Part shown: positions 1-23,481 of the stretch, piece after piece
Numbering within the stretch: the first letter of the stretch is position 1
Layout of the letters: the number at the start of each line of letters is the position of its first letter
Source of the DNA: Acridotheres tristis
Taxonomy: Eukaryota > Chordata > Aves > Passeriformes > Sturnidae
Reading direction: 5' to 3'
Assembly (NCBI GenBank): GCA_037013685.1
Contig: CM072906.1
Location: 7,438,001-7,502,000, forward strand
Length of the DNA: 64,000 nt
The notes under the pieces: generated by a model
Databases searched by the model: none
What the model was told of the DNA's origin: nothing
What the model saw: the letters and a program-made list of their open reading frames with translations, nothing else
Made by a program: the position numbers and the translations under genes

Positions 1-10902
<10,902 letters not shown>

Positions 10903-13900
10903 GCTGCAGAGCAAGAGGTGGACAGAAGTGGGGAAGAGAACAAAGAATGCTACAGATGCACTCGATCACTTTAAAAACCTGCTTGCTCCTCTTCCACAAC
11001 CAACCTAAGCTCTTAGTGTAGTTTTGAAACACTACAAAGAAGGAAGCTCTTCCATAGCTGTGATTCCATCTGGGACTGCAACCAAATAATTCCCTGTTGT
11101 CCACCTTTGCAAACCAAATCCATTGGTAAGTTTACTCCCACATGGAAATTGCAAAGCGTTTTCAAGCACACATGGGGTATTTCTGAAGAGGATCCCTTGG
11201 GCTATGAACATTTGCCTTGACAGGAGACCTGCTACATAATGAAGTTTTAAGTCAATGTGGACTATGCTGGCACTCAAGGGAGGCTGGGAGATTAATATTA
11301 ATACAAAAGCTCACAAAAATGCTCTTCTTGCCAAAACATGCTTAACTCATCCCAGGTACATGTTGTTTTCTTGCCTCCATATATTTTATAAAACGCCTTG
11401 ACAGATGCACTTAAGTTGTAGAACCTTAACCTGAGTTACTCTCACACATCTCACCCAATAACTGCACTAATTTACTCATAGCATAACCAGCAGGATGGTA
11501 ACAGGATCATTTGTAACTCAGAAACCACCCTCTGTTCATCACCAGTTAGCAAAATAACTCTGAATGATTCTGTTAGGTGCTAGGACTTCATTTCAGCTCA
11601 AACAGAAATAATCTCTTTGAGGAAAAATAGATTTATTACTCCAACTTCATTACTTGATTACTCTGGGAAGCCAGAGCTTGGTTTCCCAGCTGACTGTGCA
11701 GGCACAGTTATCACAGGAACATTGCAAATGCAATTTAATAGCTTTAGTTTGGAAGGTGCCAGTAATCAGGTGAGCAGTACAGTGACATCTCTTATCTTTT
11801 GTGGATTGAGTGGAGTCACTTTTTCTTTCTGTGTTGCTCCTGTCTGGTCAGCACAGCTATGTCATTGCTGCCTAAGGCAGGAATCTAGAGACAGCCTGTG
11901 CCCTGGGCCATGAAATACAGCCCATAGGGCACTGGTACATGCTTGGAAATGATGTTGTGCTGTAAAGGAGCACAGTCGTGTATCAGTACCAATGGAAGGT
12001 GCAGCTTCACTCCACAAATGACAAACAATGTAACTGGAACCCATCTCTGTGCCACGGAAATCAGGCGCCAGAGAGCAGCTTCCCACCTCAGTAATACTGT
12101 TAGGAAAATGTCTGATAGACACTGTTAAATGTCCAGTATTCTGTTTCTCTCTTTTCACCTGATGAAGTTAATCTTTGTGTTTGTCTCTAAGCATAGAGGC
12201 ATCCAACAGGCTGCTGGATTTGTTCTAGGAGCAGGTCTGGGAAAGCATGTAAAGGCTGCCTGGCTGCTTTAGGGCATGCTGGTAGGAGAAAGTTGGTGTT
12301 TAATTACTGTGTTTAACCCTGACGCTTTGTGGACATGAGTCCTAGGGAGCTAGGGATTATCTCTCTCTTGTAAAAAATACTAGTGCTCACTGCTCCTACC
12401 TCCTGGAAAAAGGCTCATGAAATGGAAACGAGATTTCACAGAACAAAATTGGTTTCAGGCTTTCAAGGGCTTTGCAGGTGGCTGATCTCAGCCTCTGGTT
12501 CTCCATAGTGCTTTGTTGTTTGATTTGATTTTACTTTGTAATGCTATTTAATTAATAAGCAACGTGTTTCAGACTTGGTGTTCTCACAGCAAAACACAGG
12601 ATTCAGGAATAGATGGGAGAGCCCAAGGCCAGGGAGTGCCTAGAACAGAGAGGATGCTGGAGGAAGGCAGTGTGTGCCTGTTCTGGGGGAGGAGAAAATC
12701 ATCACTTGCTCTTGGCTTTGGTCTGAAACTTATTCTAATCCATTGCCTCTAGGAAAGTCCAATTCCAATCTTTGGAGAGGCTGTGTGATAAAAATGGACA
12801 GGGGAGTGCACTGACAGTGCCCCTGCACACTGGGTGTCACCCTGCAGTGTGGGAAAGCAGCTGTGAGTGCTGCCACAGGCAGTTCCTTGCAGCAGAGCCC
12901 TTTCTAGAGGGAATTCACTCTCCAGGATTTCTCAGCACACCCTGATGTCCATAGAGAACCCAAGATGAGTTGCTCTCCCTGTTCTCAAATACAAGATAAG
13001 ATGGAAGAGGAAAACTCTGCTGAGCAGGGTTCCTTGAGGCACTTACATTGCAGAGCCCCATTGGCTCGTGGATGCAGCAGCTCTTTTCCCTGGAGGTGTC
13101 CCTTGGCAGGGATCCCAAAATCTCTCCAAAGGGCTGTACTTCAAAGCTGGAGTGAAGTCAGCACAGAAAATTCCATATTCCTCAGTGGGCTTTGGATTGG
13201 GCACTTGCAGGGATGAGAAAAACACTTTTAATTCCCAGTGTCTGGTAAACATCTCAAAGTCAGAGTAAATGATGCAAAAAAAAGGGAATTTTAACCCTGT
13301 GGTCACTGGAAGGGTGTCCAGTGTGGCTCAGAGTCCACTGGGTGTGTGTTACCTCCTGTGTGAGCATCCTCTGTTCCCAGGGCTCTTCTGATACTGCTCT
13401 GTCTCTCCAAGGCTCACTTTACCCTTGCAGACCATTCTGTGGGATCCAGCAGCTCTTTGTTTTGTTGGTTTTTTTTTCCAAACGATTTGTGCACAGCAAT
13501 GTTTCTGTCATCTCTTTGCAGCTTGCTCTCCCATGCCCCCCAGTAGCATAGACCAAACACTAATTCTACCCAATTCTAGTGGTGTATGCCTAATTTTTTC
13601 TTAGCTAGGAGTTAGAACACAGAGTTGTAGTAGGGAAGAAGATACTTGATTTTACCTTTTCTTCAATGTTGCTGTTCTGTCCTCAAACCTGCCAAACATC
13701 TCATTTTGATACTTTGAGAGATGGTTTTCCAGATTTTTTTTTTTTTTTAATTAAGGATATTGTTTATTTGTTCATTTAACTGTTACAATATTGTAGAGGG
13801 GTTCTTCCTTTTAAACCTTGCACAGTTACATTTCTAGACCTGGACTTTCTCAGGTTGTTGTTTTTCACACTGCCTTAAAATTTCAATATGAATTTAAATT

Positions 13901-15770
13901 CATCCTACACGAAATGCTGCAGACTGGCCTGGTTTTCAGGGACTCCACAGGCCCTTGTGAGACATCTCAGATTAGAGCTGCAAAATTAAAGTTCAAGCTG
14001 CCTTTAAAGTTAGGGAATTTAATTAAATTAAGCAGGAGGGTATTTGGATAGGCTTTATAGAAGTTCTGAGAATTCTCTGAAAATGTCCTGGATGTGATGA
14101 TATGACAAGGATGATGTTGAGCAGTAGGTTTGCCTGAACTGCCTAAATCCTTTCTGACTTTGCCTCTTAGGAGTAATGGATCTTTCCCTGGTGTGCAGGC
14201 TGATAAATCTTGTCCCTTGCTCCCTGAATTGTCACTCACAGGCACCACCTGCCCCTGCCTCTGGGTGTACCTTGGTAGTCTGTGGGACTGCAGGGAAGCT
14301 GATTTGGGATGAGCATGTGAGAAGAAGAGTTAGGAAGGGGATTTCAGTGACATTCCATGGAGGAATATGGCAGCGTGTGAGTGTTGTAGTGTCAGAGAGA
14401 AAAGGAGATTTCAAGTGTGGGAGGTGAAGTCTGGCTCCTGGAATTTCAGGTGAGACAAAGAAGGTACAAATTGTTTCATGGCTTGGGAAGGTACAGAGGT
14501 GTGAGGAGTGAGCCCAGAGTCAGCCCTGTGAGGAGGATTTCTAGAAGGGCTTGAGGAACTTTTTCAGAAAGTTCCTGGTGAGACTGAGGGAGAGCCCAGC
14601 GTGTGAGGAGAGGGACAGGGGACAGACACACCTGGGGCTCTTGGACAGCAAAGGACATCAGAGGGTCTGTGTGGCCTGTCAGCTTGAGGGCCATTCCTCC
14701 TAAGAGTGCAGCCTGGGGAGTGTGAGCAGGTGAGCACAGGACACAGCACAGCTGCCTGTGCCAGCCTCCCCTTCCCCTGCCCGTGACACTCATGGCAACA
14801 CGAAGGGGAGAAAGACTTCCCGGTTCCTCCTGCACTGCAGCAAGGCAGCCTTTGCTGAGGGATTGCTGAGCAGAGGGGTTTTGGACTTATGCAGGGTCTC
14901 TTTAAGTTTGGGCAGTTTTCTTTCTGTGATTTGAAGTTGGTTTTTACAGGTTTTCTCTCTTGTTTTGTATGTGCAACCAGTTCTGTGCAAGTTTTTTGTC
15001 TGAACCAAGTGCACGTAGGCAGAATGATTGGTTCTTGCCAGTTTGATTTCTCACCTGGAACTCTTCAAAAATCCACCTTGCTTCCCTGACCTTCCCCCTT
15101 CCTTGGCAATGACCACACAAGCCTGGGCTTGTTGGTCTGTTCATACCTCCCTCATCCTGCTGTGCTGGGGGTACCAGCAGCAAAGATCTGACTGGGCCAG
15201 CTCTTGGCAAAGCTGAGCCTTGTGCATCTGATCACAGGCAGGGTCTGTATGGGATGAGATTATGCATTTTCCTGTCACAAGAGGGCTTTTTGCCTAAAAA
15301 GACTCAGGGCATGGAGCATTAAGACAATTTTAAACCCAGCAATAAGTTCTACTATGCTCAGCTGTGTTGGTTTGTACCAACTCCAGTGCCATCGATGCTC
15401 ACTCACCGACACGGTGCAGAACCAGCTTCTCACTGAACTGCAAGGAACTTTATTTTCTCAACTGATGGTCTCTCCATTTTTGACATGCACGTGTGCCAAG
15501 TCCCATTGGGCAGTGCTGGACACAATGTTTTTATTGACTGTTGGTCCAGGCTTGAGTTTGTCATATGGGATGATCACCTCTGACAGTTTTAGCTTTTCCT
15601 GTTGGGTACAGATGTTACATCGTAATCTAATTTATACAAAGAGCACATTAGAATGTACATACTAAGCATTGCAGATTTGGACATGCTAATATTTAAATAT
15701 TAACATTATTAAAATGTATGATGCAAAAATCTGTGTAATATTTCTAATAAATCTTTTCCTGTTTCTGAGG
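10903..15770 (+). other. SPECC1: probable SPECC1 3' UTR (3' end uncertain)
   Basis: After the SPECC1 stop there is no recognisable gene for several kilobases. The first AATAAA that I could find on this strand is at 15746-15751, followed by a GT-rich stretch, which would give a 3' UTR of about 4.8 kb. A second AATAAA lies at 16670-16675. Earlier non-canonical signals cannot be excluded, so the true end could be much closer to the stop. The interval contains a T-run at 13735-13748 and no coding features. Confidence 0.4.
15746..15751 (+). other. SPECC1: candidate poly(A) signal for SPECC1
   Basis: AATAAA followed within 40 nt by TTTTCCTGTTTCTGAGG and TTGGTTG, a plausible GU/U-rich downstream element. 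No other canonical hexamer was found between the stop codon and this site. Confidence 0.35.
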
Positions 15771-15823
15771 TTGGTTGAAATGTTTCAGTTACCTACATAC
15801 AATACAAAATCCAAAGTATCTCC

Positions 15824-15878
15824 CATCCCTGGAAGATTTCAAGGCCAGTTTGAATGGGGCCCTGAGCAATCTGGAAGG
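15824..15878 (+). mobile_element. CR1 LINE fragment (3' region)
   Basis: The run CATCCCTGGAAGATTTCAAG, then GCCAGTTTGAATGGGGCCCT, then GAGCAATCTGG closely matches the well-known segment near the 3' end of avian CR1 elements, where the consensus reads roughly 'catccctggaggtgttcaag, gccaggttggatggggc, gggcaacctgg'. The terminal octamer repeats and ORF2 are missing, so this is a short 5'- and 3'-truncated remnant. Identification is from memory of the CR1 consensus, without an alignment. Confidence 0.55.
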
Positions 15879-18800
15879 TGAGATGAGTTACAGCTCCCAG
15901 AGTTCAAAGCAGTTGGAAAGCAGTGACAGAACATTACAGAGGGTGAGCAGTGTGTATACAGTGCCAGAAACATCCCTTGGAGTCTTCTCCAGCCTCCATC
16001 CCCTCTACCCACAGAGCTTTCAAAGGTGCTGAGATCTAATTCCAGAACACTTCCACAGAGGCTGCTTTTGTCTCACGAAGGTGGTGGTAGCAATACCAGA
16101 ACAATGAAGCATCTGAGTCAGCAAAGAAAAGGAGATGATAAAAGAAATGGGCATTTAAAGCTCTTCAGGCCTCTCAGGTGTGTTTGTGTCCAGCTGGGCA
16201 GGTGAAACCCTGTGAGAAAAGTTGTCATTTACATAACCCAAGCTACTTTGCCTTTCCCCACCTAAGTATTGTGTTCCAGCCCTGGATTTTTAATGCTGGC
16301 CATTAAATGATGCTCCCAAACTCTGCTGTCTCTTTTCGGAATACACTCCTGGTGCTTTGGTTTATTTGTGGAGAAAGCTGGATTCTCTGTGGAGATGGCC
16401 AGTGAGTGATAGCCATGGATAGTTTTGTTTCAGCAAGAGACTGAAAGTGAAAGTTGAGGCCAGTATTTTCCCGGGGTGGTTTGTGGGTGGTTGTAGGTGG
16501 GGTGAGAGGACAAGATCCAGGGCTGCTTTGTGCCTCAGTGTGCTTTTAGTGCCAAGTGACTCCTGATGCTTGGAGATCGTGGATTGGTGTGGAAAGAAGA
16601 ATTCCCTCCCTGACTGCTGAGAGGTGGAAGCCAGAACAGATGGGAGAGAAGCATAAGCAATGTGAGTAGAATAAAGAGTCCTCCAGATGGGCTGCAAAGG
16701 TCAGAAGCAGGTGGCTGAAGCCTCAGAGAATTATTCAGAGTTTGTACTGGAATAAGCAGGACCCTGGAGTAAATGTCACCCAGGAGAGTCAGGTGGTGGG
16801 GGAGTCACTGGTTTTATTGAGCTTAACAGGAAGAAAATGAAGCTGTAAAATGCCAGCATGGGTAAACATTATTCACATATCCAGAAAGTGAATTGCTGTC
16901 CCCTCTTAAATACACAGCAATGACCGAGGCTTCATCCTCACCCCCTCAGCAGGAGTTTAAGCTGGTTAAAGAGAAAGTAACAAGATTAAGAGAATTAACA
17001 TGGGAGCAAATGCCTTTCTTAACATGCTCTACACAGCACCTTCTGTGCAAAGCTCCTCTTACAACTTCTCATGACTTAAAAGAATTTATAGCACTTCAAA
17101 TCTTGGTTCCACCTTGATGTGCTGTAACTTTTCCTCCTCAGTCAGCTCATCCTTTTTCTCACAGGAAGCCACTCCCAGGCTCTAATCATGGAGACAAAGG
17201 AACTCCCCAGGTGAGCGATTTGTCAGGACATTCCCAACATTCTCCCAACAGGATGAAACTCCTGGGAAATGAGGCTGCAGCCATAACTCTCCTTGGGGTT
17301 TTTTTCAGTTATAAGAAGTTTGTTACTTTCCTTACCCAAATTTGAACTACAGCCAGGGCAGGTCCAGTGAAAGCCATGAATGCAAGTGTTCAGCCCAGGC
17401 AACCCGAGTATGTCTGAATAAAAATAATTTATTCATAAATAATAATCTCTGCACAGCTCAGCCCTGGAGAGCCCTTCTGGGAAGGGACAGTTCTGCCTGA
17501 GGCTTGCAGAGGGGTTAATAATATTAATAATAATATGCCATGGGATACTGCAGGCCAGTTCTTCCCTTCAGCTGTGATTAGACATTGCTTTCAGAGGGTT
17601 TCTGATGGTCTTGCAAGGATGGGAACCACATTAACCAAGTTCTTGGGCTTTAACAGCACCAGGTGTCCTTTTGCCTGTGGTTGTGGAACTGGACAAAACA
17701 AAATCCTCATCTCTGATGGAGCAATCCAGCAGGGACTGTAATAATGACACTGGGGTTCAGACAGGTTTGGAGTGAAGATTCAGTATTTGATGGCAGCTGC
17801 CTGTGCACAGGAAGGTTGGTCCTGCCCCTGCATTTGCTCATTTGTATTTTTGTGTGTGTTCTGCAGTTTCCCTTCACCACAGCTAAGCTGCTCTGTAACC
17901 CCTAGGTGACCTGCCTGGCCCTGCCTGTGAAAGGAACCTGATTTTTGGGGATCAAAAGTGGTTTTCAAAGCTCTGGTTGGGACCTGGAGCACCACAGGTT
18001 GCTGCCTAAGTCCTCTGACAGCCACAGATAATCTCAATAATAGTAATAACAGATATTTATAAATCATGAGCTCATCTTGCACAGAGAAAGCCTGCTGAGG
18101 GATTTGAACTAAATCTTGCTTTTCTCTAGTATTTGAGCAGAATTCCATATTCAGAGCAGTTGTGTTGCACCCGTTCAAGACCTTTCACTGCATTCATTTG
18201 GGGCTCCAAATGTCACATCTGTACATGAACCTGGATTGCTTTAAAGGCTCGGGTGAGGACTCATTTCCCTGATGTCAGGGCTTGGCAGGGAGCAGAACCA
18301 CTTCTCCTTTTGCTGTGAAGTGTTGATTGGAAGTGAAGTGGACACACAGCAAGTTCTGGGGCTATGAACTCGTGAAGGTTCTGCCCAGGAAGCAGCTCAG
18401 CTCTGAATGAAGCAATCACAGGTTGTTTGAATTGCAAAGGGCATCAGTGCCTGTCCAGCTTCTCCGGAGCTGATGTTGGCCTGGAAACACAACGCTTCCC
18501 ATTGATTTCTTGGGGAAATTGGCTGTACCAGCTCCACAGCATAAAGGAAACACCGGGCTCAGCTGGGAGCCCTGTGCAGGGCTCAGCACTGTGGGGCTTG
18601 AGCAGCAGCTTTGCTTCACAAATACTGCTGGAAGAGGCACTTGGCTTTCCATCCCAGAAGCTGGTTAGTACACAAAACCAAACACAGAGAAAAAAATGAA
18701 AACCTTCTTCAAAATGATGTTCTCATACCTTGGCCTCTGCTCAGCCAAAATCCTTCCTTTTTAATTCAACTGCTTTGGTGGAGCCGTTTATGGTTTATTT

Positions 18801-19994
18801 TTTTTTTCGGTCCTGTGGTTACTTCTTTGTTTTCTAATGAAACCATTTCTAAAGAATTCACACACCTGCATTATTGTGAGATGAGTTCTTGCAGATAATT
18901 TAAAGCACCAGTTTGAGATTCCAGGATAATGCAACTTATTATCTGGCAATGACCCTGGGGCCTAAGAAAATCCAAGTTTGCTCATCTGCAGTTTACGATC
19001 TTAACGTAGTTTTTCTGTTTGGTTTTCCAAGGGTTTTGCCGAATGATTGAAATCTCCAGTATGGAAATAGCTTTCGCTGGAATTTCACTCTTTACTTTCC
19101 ATCTCTTCCAGCAAAACGCCTGCAGCTCTACAGCTACAAACCTCACCTTGAGCCATTCCTCTCCTCATTTAATTCAGGGCTCATCAGGAGCCTTTGATGT
19201 GCTAATGCTCAGCATAATGTGGGCAATAAACATGCAGAGGTGTCACTGCCTGTAAGTTATCCAAAAACATCCATTCCTTTCACCTGGCTTGGGCAGAGCG
19301 AGCAGTTCAGCCTGCCTCTGGCAGCACCATTTCCAAGCAGATTTCTGTACCTGCTCTGTGGTTTAGGGGTTGCGTTGTGTCTTGGGAATCCTTTCTTGGA
19401 GTCAGGCTCAGGACAGGCTGTGTCTTGTCCAGAACAGCTCAGAAGCTCCAGTGGAGACTTGAGTGGGGCTGGAGCTGGGGGGGCAGTGCCAGCGCTGCCA
19501 GCCTGGTGACAACGCCTCTGTCTCTGCTCATTTCCCATTCCCCCGTGTCACGGGCAGTTTTGGGATGGAGCTGCCCTCTTTAGCAAAGGATGGATGGCAG
19601 CTTCTCTTCTTGCAAAGCCACCAGAGCTGGGCTGTCCAGAGGCAGTTCTGCCCACTGCTGCAGCACTCAACAGGTCGATGCAGGGCAGCCAAAGCCAATA
19701 TACTGATGTGCCTGAAGCAGCAAGACAGATGAACTTCTTATATGGCATCCACCTTTATTTTTGATAGCCAGACCATATATCTGTGTCCCTTTGCAGCAGG
19801 GACACTCCCACTTCAGTGCTTGTTCTTTAACTCTGTGGGTTTAGAGAGGAAAGATTGTTGTTGAGGTTGCTGAGGAGTGTCTGAGCTGGCAAAGCTGGCT
19901 GCGGGACCAGCAAGAACATCCCAGCTCTCATCTCATCTCATCTCTGGCTCGGGAGCTTTTCTTTGTGCCCCTGGCTGGGTGTGTGTGCAGCGAT

Positions 19995-20420
19995 GTGTTA
20001 GTGGGGCTCCTCCCCAGCTCTTTGTGGCTGCGCCAAGAGCACTGGAGGTGTGAAGGCAGAGCTCGCTCGGGAAGCCCTGGGAGCAGCCGGAGCCTGCTCA
20101 GGAGAGATCACAGGAGCTGCAGGAAGAGCCCGGCCTCCGAAGCGGCAGCTCCGCTCCCCCGGGACGGCAGCGACAGAAGGAACAGCACGTACGAGGCTGG
20201 AGGGCTCCTGCCAAGCCGCGGGGACAGCGGCCGTGGCCACTCCAGGGTGCCGCTCCCATCTCCCAGCGCTGCGCCCTTCGCGACGTGCGATCCCTTTCAA
20301 TCGCTTTCCCTCGGAACAAAGGAGCCGGGGCAGTTCTCGCACTTGAAAGCAGCAGATTGGGGCTGCTGCTGTTCCCTACGTGAGTGTCGGGAGGCGAATC
20401 CCTGGAGGGAAGCGGAATCC
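19995..20420. promoter_or_regulatory. GC-rich, CpG-enriched island of unknown role
   Basis: About 400 bp with many CpG dinucleotides (for example GCTCGCTCGGG, CCGAAGCGGCAGC, AAGCCGCGGGGACAGCGGC, TTCGCGACGTGCGAT) stand out from the AT-richer surroundings. It lies about 3 kb upstream of the ADORA2B start codon and is separate from the ADORA2B CpG island. A GTGAGTGTCGGG donor-like string follows at about 20380. It could be an alternative promoter or first exon, an enhancer, or the promoter of an unannotated noncoding RNA. Nothing in the sequence decides between these. Confidence 0.4.
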
Positions 20421-22560
20421 AGGAAAATAATAGTAGTGGTGATTCATTTGTGTCCGACATCTCAGCATCCAGCAGTGCTGCCATGGTATTGTTGCACTCC
20501 AATTCTTGAATGGATTCATCACCTATCAGGCTGCCGGCTCTGGGCTGTGTTTACCTCGATGATTCTGTAATTTCCTTTCTCCTTTATAAATTCCAGAAGA
20601 TAAATTTGCAGGGTCTCACCTGTGGATCCGCTGAGCCCCAGGGGCTGCAGGGTCTCGCAGTGCTCAGGTCCTTGCTCCACAAGGCAGCACGGTCACTTGG
20701 TGTTTCATGGAGGGTGTGCTATGCCAGGTATTTTAAGAGGGCTCAAAGAGCACAGCTGGAGGGCAGGATCTGGGAATGGGCTCATCCTGTTCTTCCTGCC
20801 AGCAGGATTTAACCACGCTTGGTACAACAGAGCTGAGCACACTTGTCCTTGGCTCCCCTTGCAGGAGTTGTATTGGGAGTAAGCTCAGTTGCACCAGTTA
20901 CTGCCAGAATAAACCACTGGACCTTGGCACAGGTTTTGCTGCTTTGGAGAGCCATGAATCTCCCTGTAATGCAAAATCCACGATATTCAGTGCCTCACTA
21001 CCTGTCTCACAGACCTTGCCCCAACAACCTATTCATCAGAACCTGAAATAATGGCTTCTCTGTTAATGTCTGACTTGATAAACCACAATTTCCCTGGGCT
21101 CAGCCTGTAATATGTGCTTCCATGATCACAAAAGCAGATCTTTCTCTAATAAAATGTATCCACTGCAGAAAGTTAATTCTGGTTTTGCTGAGGTGCTGTA
21201 AAGCAGCAGAAGGTGGCTGTTGGCACATGTTGCTGCACTAGGAAAACAATGTGTGTAAAAACCCCCATGTAAATCCATCCCTTTGGGGGGAAAAGTGCTT
21301 TTCCATGATAGTTTACATAATTATAACAGGCTCTGCACAAGGGAAGCTGCACTCATCCCAAAATAATAAATAAACCAAACCAGTGTGGGCAAGTTCAAGA
21401 TCCAGCCAGCACTGATGGAGCAGCCAGACCCCAGGCTGTGAACCTTGAGCTCACCTCAAACTCTGCTGCTCCTTTCAGGGCACTGCCAGGCAAACACTGA
21501 GGTTTGAATCCCGGGATTTAAGGGCTTCCCTGTTAATGCCATCATGGGATTGGTTCTTCCCTGTGACAGCAGAGTGCCTGGAATCCAAAGTGCAGAGGTG
21601 GTGGTGGGAGTGCAAAGGGCAGCAATACTCCTATGTGCAGATCCTTCTGTGTGTCCCCATCAAATTAAATGAACCATGGCACAGCTTTCTTTCAGCGTCC
21701 TGAGATGTCCAACTTGATAAAAGTGACTTTGTTGAATATAAATTAAGAGTCGTCCTCTGTATCTGTCTGACCCAAAGCATTGCTGGTCAACAGGAGTGTT
21801 TCCATTTGCACTACACCCAAAGGAATCATTTCAATCCTATCTTTCCCATATGTTTTTTGCTCTGATTTAACTCTGGATCCTCAGAAAACATTCCCTTCCA
21901 CAGGATTTAGTTTACAACTTTGTTTACAAAGAAAGAGAAATCAATGGCAATTTCTTTTACTTTCTGTTTGCTACAGGAAGGTTTCTTTTCTTTAATTATT
22001 TGGAATTTTTACCTCTTTCTATCCTGGACTATTCAGTGCTGCTGGATGCTTCAGCAGTGGTGGGAAGTTCAATCTCTGTTCTGTGTTTTGATGGTGAACA
22101 CAATATAAAGCATGAAACCTGCGATGAAAAGGTAACCAGTTATTAAATTATCTTCACCTTCCCTGCTGGTTTAAGATCCAGCAGAGCACACAACCCTTTC
22201 AGGTATAATTTTTTTAATCTCCTTAGACCGAAACTCAACCACTTCAGCCGTGTGAGTAACAGCATTTGCTAATCCGTGGTATTTTGCCATTTCTTACATC
22301 AGGAAATGCCCCGCTGTGCCATAACCATCCAGAGACTGAGCGCTGCCAGCAGTTTGTGAAATCTCTTACTTTGGGTCAGCGCTCTGCTGGTGGCGATTTT
22401 TTCCTCTTTTTTTAGTGCGGCAACTCCGGTATCCCGGAGCAGCAGCAGCAGCATCCGGAGTCCTCCAGTTTGGGGACAGCGAGGGCAAATTTTTATTCCG
22501 AATTGTGCAAAGCGGTGCCCAAAACCTCCGGGGAGCCGCACACGCCGGGTCGGGGGGAGC

Positions 22561-22740
22561 GGGAGCGGGGCCGAGGGTGCGGGAGCGGGGCCAGGGTTGT
22601 GAGAGCGGTACCGGGGGTGCGGGAGCGGTACCGGGGTCGCGGGAGCCGTCCCGGGGGTGCGGGAGCGATACCGGGGTCGCAGGAGCCATCCGGGGGCTGC
22701 GGGAGCGGTACCGGGGTCGCAGGAGCCGTCCCGGGGCCGG
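22561..22740 (+). repeat. GC-rich minisatellite, 20-bp period, nine units
   Basis: Nine consecutive 20-bp units align without gaps. The commonest form is GGGAGCGGTACCGGGGTCGC, and variants include GGGAGCGGGGCCGAGGGTGC and GGGAGCCGTCCCGGGGGTGC. Every unit retains the GAGC-n-CCG pattern. The array sits inside the ADORA2B CpG island, about 410 bp before the start codon, and may be promoter or 5' UTR. Because it lacks stops in several frames it creates long chance ORFs on both strands. Confidence 0.9.
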
Positions 22741-23152
22741 GCGCTGCGGGGGCGCGGTGCCGGTGCCGCCGGGTCCCGGCCAATGGCTCCGCGCCGCGCA
22801 CTCCCCGCCCCGCTCGCCCCATGAGCAGAAATAGCCCCGCCGCCGCCCGCAGCGGCTTTTCCGCGGGGAGCGGGCGGCAGCGGCGGAGCATCCCCGGGCG
22901 GAGCGGCCCCGGCCCCCCGGAGCAGCGCCGGGCGGGCGCTGAGCGGGACCCGCCGATGCCGGGCGGGGGCCGGGCGCTGCGGGCAGCGGGGGGCCGCGAC
23001 CCGGGGCTCGCCGCGCCCCTCCGGCCCCCCAGGGCCGCGGGGAGCTCGGCCATGGGAGTTCGGCTGCCCCGTGGCGTGTCGGTACCTGCGGGACCGCTGG
23101 AAAGTCCCTTCTTTACATGAGCAGCGCCTGCTCCCGGCGCTGGGCTCTCGCC

Positions 23153-23481
23153 ATGGACACTGTGAAAACCACCTACATCGTGCTGGAGCTCATCATCGCC
23201 GTGCTCTCCATCGCTGGCAACGTGCTGGTCTGCTGGGCTGTGGCCATCAACAGCACCTTGAAGAACGCCACCAACTATTTCCTGGTGTCGCTGGCTGTGG
23301 CTGATATCGCCGTGGGGTTGTTGGCCATCCCTTTCGCCATCACCATCAGCATTGGCTTCCAGGTGGATTTTCACAGCTGCCTCTTCTTCGCCTGTTTCGT
23401 GCTGGTGCTGACCCAAAGCTCCATTTTCAGCCTGCTGGCGGTGGCCATCGACAGGTACCTGGCTATTAAGATCCCACTGAG
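23153..23481 (+). CDS. ADORA2B: ADORA2B coding exon 1 (TM1-TM3, DRY)
   Basis: Coding part is 329 nt, residues 1-109 plus two bases of Arg110. It covers the short N-terminus, TM1, TM2 and TM3 through the D-R-Y motif, with Cys76 available for the conserved extracellular disulfide. The donor is GTAAGA at 23482. Confidence 0.98.

Larger units (their letters stand above)
15771..22389. other. intergenic region SPECC1-ADORA2B
   Basis: No protein-coding exon could be recognised on either strand. It contains a CR1 remnant near 15.8 kb, a TAATAATATTAATAATAAT tract near 17.52 kb, and a GC- and CpG-enriched island around 20.0-20.4 kb (separate entries). The remaining open frames are short or have composition typical of chance ORFs. 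Confidence 0.6.
22390..23481 (+). promoter_or_regulatory. ADORA2B: ADORA2B CpG island / promoter
   Basis: Dense CpG and G+C content begins near 22.4 kb, peaks between about 22.55 and 23.05 kb, and runs through the first coding exon. It includes GC-box-like strings (CCCCGCCC near 22805, GGGCGGGGGCCGGGCG near 22962) and CCAATGG near 22780. No TATA box is obvious, as expected for an island promoter. The transcription start cannot be fixed from sequence. Confidence 0.7.

Noticed and set aside
19965..20570. Plus-strand open frame of 201 codons
   Set aside because: It coincides with the CpG-rich island; no domain, no family resemblance and no flanking splice signals in phase. The island itself is reported, the protein is not.
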